From: an uncultured Clostridia bacterium
GTDB taxonomy: Bacteria; Bacillota; Clostridia; Oscillospirales; Acutalibacteraceae
Reading direction: 5' to 3'
Assembly: GCA_946500295.1 (NCBI GenBank)
Contig: CAMMVF010000002.1
Coordinates: 83,053-147,052, forward strand
DNA: 64,000 bases
Positions 60,006 to 64,000 of the stretch are shown piece by piece. Numbering within the stretch: the first letter of the stretch is position 1; every line of letters starts with the position of its first letter. Both the position numbers and the translations under genes were made by a program. The notes beneath the pieces are model-generated. The model saw nothing but the letters and a program-made list of their open reading frames with translations, was not told the DNA's origin and did not search any database.

Positions 60006-60698
60006 TTATTCAACAATCAAATCAATTAAAAGCTGTATATGTATTTTCATGGTGTCTAAGCATGGAATAGGACTTACTTCGTCATTAAGTAAAAGAGGCA
60101 ATTCTGTACAGCCTAATATTACAGCTTCAATACTATCTTCCTGCTGCATACGTTTTATTATTTTTTGAAAGCCCTGCAATGTTTCTTCTTTTATGACACC
60201 AAATTCTAATTCGGAAGATATTTTTAGATTTATATATTCCATTTCTTCCGCAGTCGGTGTAATGATTTCAATATTGCTGTTGTAAAATGGCTTCTTAAAA
60301 AAATCTTCTGTCATAGTAAAAATCGTTCCAAGCAACCCCAGCTTATGCTTATTTAAGCGAATTGCTTCATTGCATGTAGCTTCAACAATACTAACTAATG
60401 GAACCGTTGATATATTTTGCAATCTGTCAAATATAATATGTGGCGTATTTGCCGATAACGCTATAAAGTCAGCTCCGCTTGCTGTAAGATTTTTAATCGC
60501 CTGCATTAGATAGTTTGTTAATTCGTCATATTTTTGCTCGCTGCACAACCCCAAAATATCAAATGCATTTACACTCTCAATAGTTATATTCGGAAAGAAT
60601 TTCTCTCCAACTCTGTTTTGTACCCCATAAACAATATCATGGTAATAAGGAATTGTTGACTCCACTCCCATTCCACCTACTAAACCTAATTTTTTCAT
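60006..60698 (-). CDS. Aspartate/glutamate racemase family protein
   Basis: KKLGLVGGMGVESTIPYYH; GCTELPLLL; first-site motif is SANTPH. Confidence 0.85.
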   Translation of the reverse strand: MKKLGLVGGMGVESTIPYYHDIVYGVQNRVGEKFFPNITIESVNAFDILGLCSEQKYDELTNYLMQAIKNLTASGADFIALSANTPHIIFDRLQNISTVPLVSIVEATCNEAIRLNKHKLGLLGTIFTMTEDFFKKPFYNSNIEIITPTAEEMEYINLKISSELEFGVIKEETLQGFQKIIKRMQQEDSIEAVILGCTELPLLLNDEVSPIPCLDTMKIHIQLLIDLIVE

Positions 60699-60776
60699 AT
60701 CATCACCTCAAGTTCCGATTTGTCATTTTGATAATCAGTTGTGCGTTTTAGCTTCAAGCCCTTTAATAACCGTTAC

Positions 60777-60920
60777 CTATAAATCCTTTGCTTCAATTAA
60801 ACTTTCCTGTTTGCACTTCGGACAGTAAAGGGGAAAGTTTTTAAGTTCTGTATCTTCCCGCATCTGCAATCTTGTTTTATTCCCGCAGACAGGGCAGTGT
60901 ACCCATTCTGTTTTCTCCAT
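60777..60920 (-). pseudogene. Cysteine-rich KTR domain protein, copy 1, amber-truncated
   Basis: MEKTEWVHCPVCGNKTRLQMREDTELKNFPLYCPKCKQESLIEAKDL* where copy 2 reads CAG (Q); homology resumes after TAG. Confidence 0.75.
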
Positions 60921-60962
60921 AGAAATCCTCCATTACGCTATGCCTTGTTTTATTTTGCTTTT

Positions 60963-61898
60963 TTAGCTTCCCAAAGTTTCGATTTTTTCCTCTATTTGTC
61001 CTTTAATAAAATCAATTTGGTCAAACACTGTTGGCTTAAAATAACTGGAAACCGCTACTACCAATTTCTTTTGGGGATTGATGTAAATAACATTTCCACT
61101 ATTGCCGATAGCCGCATAACTTCCCTCATTTTCATCAATAATCCACCACAAATAACCATATTTCATATCACGAAATTTTTTACCGCAGCGCAGCCTAACT
61201 ATGGTACTTTCTTCAAGCCATTTTTCAGAAATAATGCGCTTGTTATGAAAAGCACCCTTTTTCAGACAGAGCAAGCCAATCTTTGACATTTCATCAGCAG
61301 ACAAACAAAGTCCATATCCAGCAGCCGCAACTCCCTTCTCGTCTGAAAACCATATTTTCCCTTTGGGTGTCTTTCCTATTGTGAAAGCCTTGTGCGCTTC
61401 GGCATCGGGAGCAACATATATTTTCCGTGGCGCAATCGTCAACGGCTCAAATAGATATTTATTTGCAAACTCTACCGTTGTCATTTTGCTTACCGTTGCA
61501 ATGATACCTGTGAGAATATGGATACCCAAGGTAGAGTATTGAAATTCTCCTGTTATGCCACTCCTGCCGCCCAAAAAATCCAAAGCGGCAATGCTCCAAT
61601 CTTCCTGTACGCATATTTTTGACCAAGGCTCTGATTTATACTTATAGGGTGCGGTCATTGTCAGAAGATTTTTCAAAGTAACTTTTTGAATTGTCTTTTC
61701 TCCTCGTTTAATTTTGTAATTAGGAAAATAATCTAACACATAATCGTCTATACTGCCAATCAATCCTTGTTCAATAGCAATGCCAACTAATAGAGAAACA
61801 ATGCTTTTTGTAACAGACATCGTATGTACGGTATCATCAGCTTTGTAGTCATTCCATGTATCGTTAATAATTGTCTTGCCGTTTTGAACTGCTGTCAC
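60963..61898 (-). pseudogene. Beta-lactamase-family serine hydrolase with in-frame amber at codon 20 of the longer reading frame
   Basis: SVTKSI catalytic SxxK; upstream GGAG-TAAAA-ATG at 61958 opens MINLSEFHSYVADNQSNIC then TAG (61901-61899). Confidence 0.7.
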
Positions 61899-62019
61899 CT
61901 AACAGATATTTGACTGGTTATCTGCAACATAACTGTGAAATTCTGATAAATTTATCATTTTTACTCCTTATCTGGTCTTTTATAAAGCTTTGTTTTCCCT
62001 CCAAAGTGTAGTTACAAGT

Positions 62020-62208
62020 TCATCGGCTCTGCGTCTGTGCGTCTGGCTCTTTAATGACAGTTACCTGTAAATTCATTGCGTTAATCAAACTTTCCTGTCT
62101 GCACTTCGGGCAGTAAAGTGGAAAGTTTTTAAGTTCCGTATCTTCCCGTATCTGCAACCTCGTTTTATTTCCGCAAACAGGACAGCGTATCCATTCTGTT
62201 TTCTCCAT
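62020..62208 (-). CDS. Cysteine-rich KTR domain protein, copy 2
   Basis: MEKTEWIRCPVCGNKTRLQIREDTELKNFPLYCPKCRQESLINAMNLQVTVIKEPDAQTQSR. Confidence 0.85.
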   Translation of the reverse strand: MEKTEWIRCPVCGNKTRLQIREDTELKNFPLYCPKCRQESLINAMNLQVTVIKEPDAQTQSR

Positions 62209-62260
62209 AGAAATCTCCTATCTACTCATTTTCTCCACATCTTATACATCAATTCTGTAT

Positions 62261-63193
62261 CTACTCCACTATGAACTCCGATACTGCTTTCTTTATTGCC
62301 TTTGAATGTCCAGACAGCAAATGACCACCTGTTTCAAATGAAAAAAATGTACAATTGGGAAACCTCTTAACTGCTTTTTCTGTATCTGTATAGCTTGCCA
62401 ATTTATCGTCTTTGGCGTGAAAAACCAATGTCGGCACTTGTAACTCTTCAATACGATAATCATCATAATTTCTCGCCATATCAAGATTTGTTACAGAAGC
62501 ATCCAATACCACACCATTTTTTCTATCACCAACGGGAAGCATACTGTAAATCGTAGACGGTTCCATACCCATAATCGGGTCAAATAATGGGCTAATAAGA
62601 AACATTGTAAAGTCATTGCATAAAAACGCAGGCGGTCCTGCATATTCAGAATATTTTTCTGGTTTTTCTGTAAATGGCATTGCAGAACAGTATAAAATCA
62701 GTCCTTTTGTTCGTTCTGGATAATCCAAAGCGAAGCGAATAGCAACACTTCCGCCTGCTGATGTTGCCAGCAGATACACTTTATCAATTCCTAGTTTATC
62801 CAACAATTCCACATATGCTGTTGCTTGCTCGGCAGGTGTTCCGTTTCCTAAAATGTCACTTCCTAAGTATCCAAATCTTGATGGGGCAATAATTCTATAA
62901 TCAGAGCTAAAATCTTTACAGGTGTCATAGGCTTGGTCGAAGCCGCCAAAAATACCATGAACAGATAAAATTGCTTCACCCTCCCCTTTATCAACATAGC
63001 TCATGTTTCCATAACTCAAGGCAAGCGTTTTTGCTCCATAAGTAGACAGCCTTTCTCTGCCGGCTTTTACCGCAGCATTGCACCGTATTCCTTGAATAAT
63101 CAAATATGCTGCCAGAAAAAGCAGAATGCCTCCTACAATGTATGCCCACATATGTTTATACCAAACCTTTCTTACAGATTTTTTCATTCTCAT
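62261..63193 (-). CDS. Alpha/beta hydrolase
   Basis: ILSVHGIFGGFDQ; LLATSAGGSVAIRFAL nucleophile elbow; N-terminal TM. Confidence 0.88.
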   Translation of the reverse strand: MRMKKSVRKVWYKHMWAYIVGGILLFLAAYLIIQGIRCNAAVKAGRERLSTYGAKTLALSYGNMSYVDKGEGEAILSVHGIFGGFDQAYDTCKDFSSDYRIIAPSRFGYLGSDILGNGTPAEQATAYVELLDKLGIDKVYLLATSAGGSVAIRFALDYPERTKGLILYCSAMPFTEKPEKYSEYAGPPAFLCNDFTMFLISPLFDPIMGMEPSTIYSMLPVGDRKNGVVLDASVTNLDMARNYDDYRIEELQVPTLVFHAKDDKLASYTDTEKAVKRFPNCTFFSFETGGHLLSGHSKAIKKAVSEFIVE

Positions 63194-63804
63194 TTTCCAC
63201 TTCCTTTATAGGTATCGCAAAATTCCCTCACCATTAAAGTGAGTTCTTGTTTTGCTTCTTCTACTTTGTCAGGGTGCATATCGTATTTTTGCAGCAAATA
63301 AAAAATAGGAGTATAAAAGCGTAATGCGATAACATGAGGATTATCCCCTTTGATGACTTTTGCGTCTATAAGGTCAGAAAATATCTTTTCTTCATGTTCA
63401 ATTACACCCTTAATAAACAAATCTTCGAATAACTTGTTTATTTCTGGATTGTGATAGCGTTCTATTATCAGCATTTTACGAAATTTTGCAGCTACATCGT
63501 CTTGTAGATAGAATAGGAATAGGGCAGTTGCCACATCTACAAGTTTCTCTGTTGAAACGGTCTGATAAGAAAAATCTGCTCCATTTGTTTCTGGTAATCT
63601 CATAGCATTGCGAATTTTTTCCATCCGCTGTGAAAACACTTCAACACAAGAGTTGAAAATATCTTGTTTGCTTTTATAATGCTTATATAATGATGGTGCT
63701 TTTATTCCTACAGCTTCTGCAATTTCCCCGACATAAACGGCACTATATCCTTTTTCAGAAAATAGTGACAGTGCTTCAGCTAATATCTTTTGCTTTGTAT
63801 TCAT
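63190..63804 (-). CDS. TetR/AcrR family regulator
   Basis: N-terminal HTH ILAEALSLFSEKGYSAVYVGEIAEAVGIKAPSLYKHYKSKQDIF. Confidence 0.93.
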   Translation of the reverse strand: MNTKQKILAEALSLFSEKGYSAVYVGEIAEAVGIKAPSLYKHYKSKQDIFNSCVEVFSQRMEKIRNAMRLPETNGADFSYQTVSTEKLVDVATALFLFYLQDDVAAKFRKMLIIERYHNPEINKLFEDLFIKGVIEHEEKIFSDLIDAKVIKGDNPHVIALRFYTPIFYLLQKYDMHPDKVEEAKQELTLMVREFCDTYKGSGK

Positions 63805-63824
63805 TCATGCCATCCTCCTTTTTT

Positions 63825-63842
63825 GGCTAATCCGAATTAGCC
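63825..63842. promoter_or_regulatory. TetR operator O2 (downstream of -10)
   Basis: GGCTAATCCGAATTAGCC near-palindrome. Confidence 0.75.
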
Positions 63843-63848
63843 ATTCTT

Positions 63849-63877
63849 ATTATAGGCTAATTTGGATTAGCTGTCAA
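63849..63877 (-). promoter_or_regulatory. tetR-hydrolase promoter with operator O1 in the spacer
   Basis: Minus strand TTGACA-GCTAATCCAAATTAGCC-TATAAT; the 17-bp spacer is the operator. Confidence 0.85.
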
Positions 63878-63970
63878 GTGGGTGGGACAGCGTTCACAAA
63901 AAAGTTGCAAATAGCTTTGTCACTTCCTCTGCATAGAGATTACATCTCCTACAATAATAAATAAGGTTAA

Positions 63971-63997
63971 AGGCACGGTAGCCAGCCGTGTCTTTTT
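63971..63997 (+). terminator. Intrinsic terminator at right edge
   Basis: AGGCACGG-tagccag-CCGTGTCTTTTT. Confidence 0.7.
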
Positions 63998-64000
63998 CCA

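Noticed and set aside
1-64000. Genome-wide TAG recoding
   Set aside because: TAG terminates well-defined host genes such as ruvX; the two in-frame ambers are better explained as local mutations.

Overview
64 kb of a low-to-mid GC Firmicutes genome, probably a sporulating Clostridia/Oscillospiraceae-type gut anaerobe (inferred from ylbJ/yqfC/yqfD homologues, a V-type ATPase and gene styles). Core blocks, left to right: partial cbiA behind a cobalamin riboswitch; a truncated KdpDE two-component system joined to TrkAH K+ uptake genes; a complete nine-gene V-type ATPase operon; PFL/ACT pair; hisJ-like, ruvX, asnB; ylbJ / yqfC-yqfD; radical SAM, an ROK-like ASKHA protein, pduL, nitroreductase; rarA, glyA, a zinc-ribbon/PASTA/YARHG protein, apgM, pyrF, pyrC, acpP, aroE, aroK, pcrA; CIRCE-controlled hsp20; a raffinose-family oligosaccharide locus (galE, GH13_4-like, fructokinase, galT, galK, GH36, ABC transporter, divergent AraC regulator); tRNA-Pro(UGG); and an AT-richer accessory right end (methyltransferase, racemase, two KTR peptides, serine hydrolase, alpha/beta hydrolase, TetR regulator). 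Main items for follow-up: (1) an ROK-family protein whose motif order looks circularly permuted (25929-27017); (2) a family of dispersed intergenic palindromic elements that can fold as an outer stem enclosing three hairpins, several abutting or supplying stop codons; (3) a second stop-codon-abutting repeat family and a mini-hairpin array at 24.25-24.88 kb; (4) in-frame amber codons in two neighbouring accessory genes; (5) a TetR operator that exactly fills the 17-bp spacer of a consensus promoter. All calls are by eye from sequence; no searches were run.
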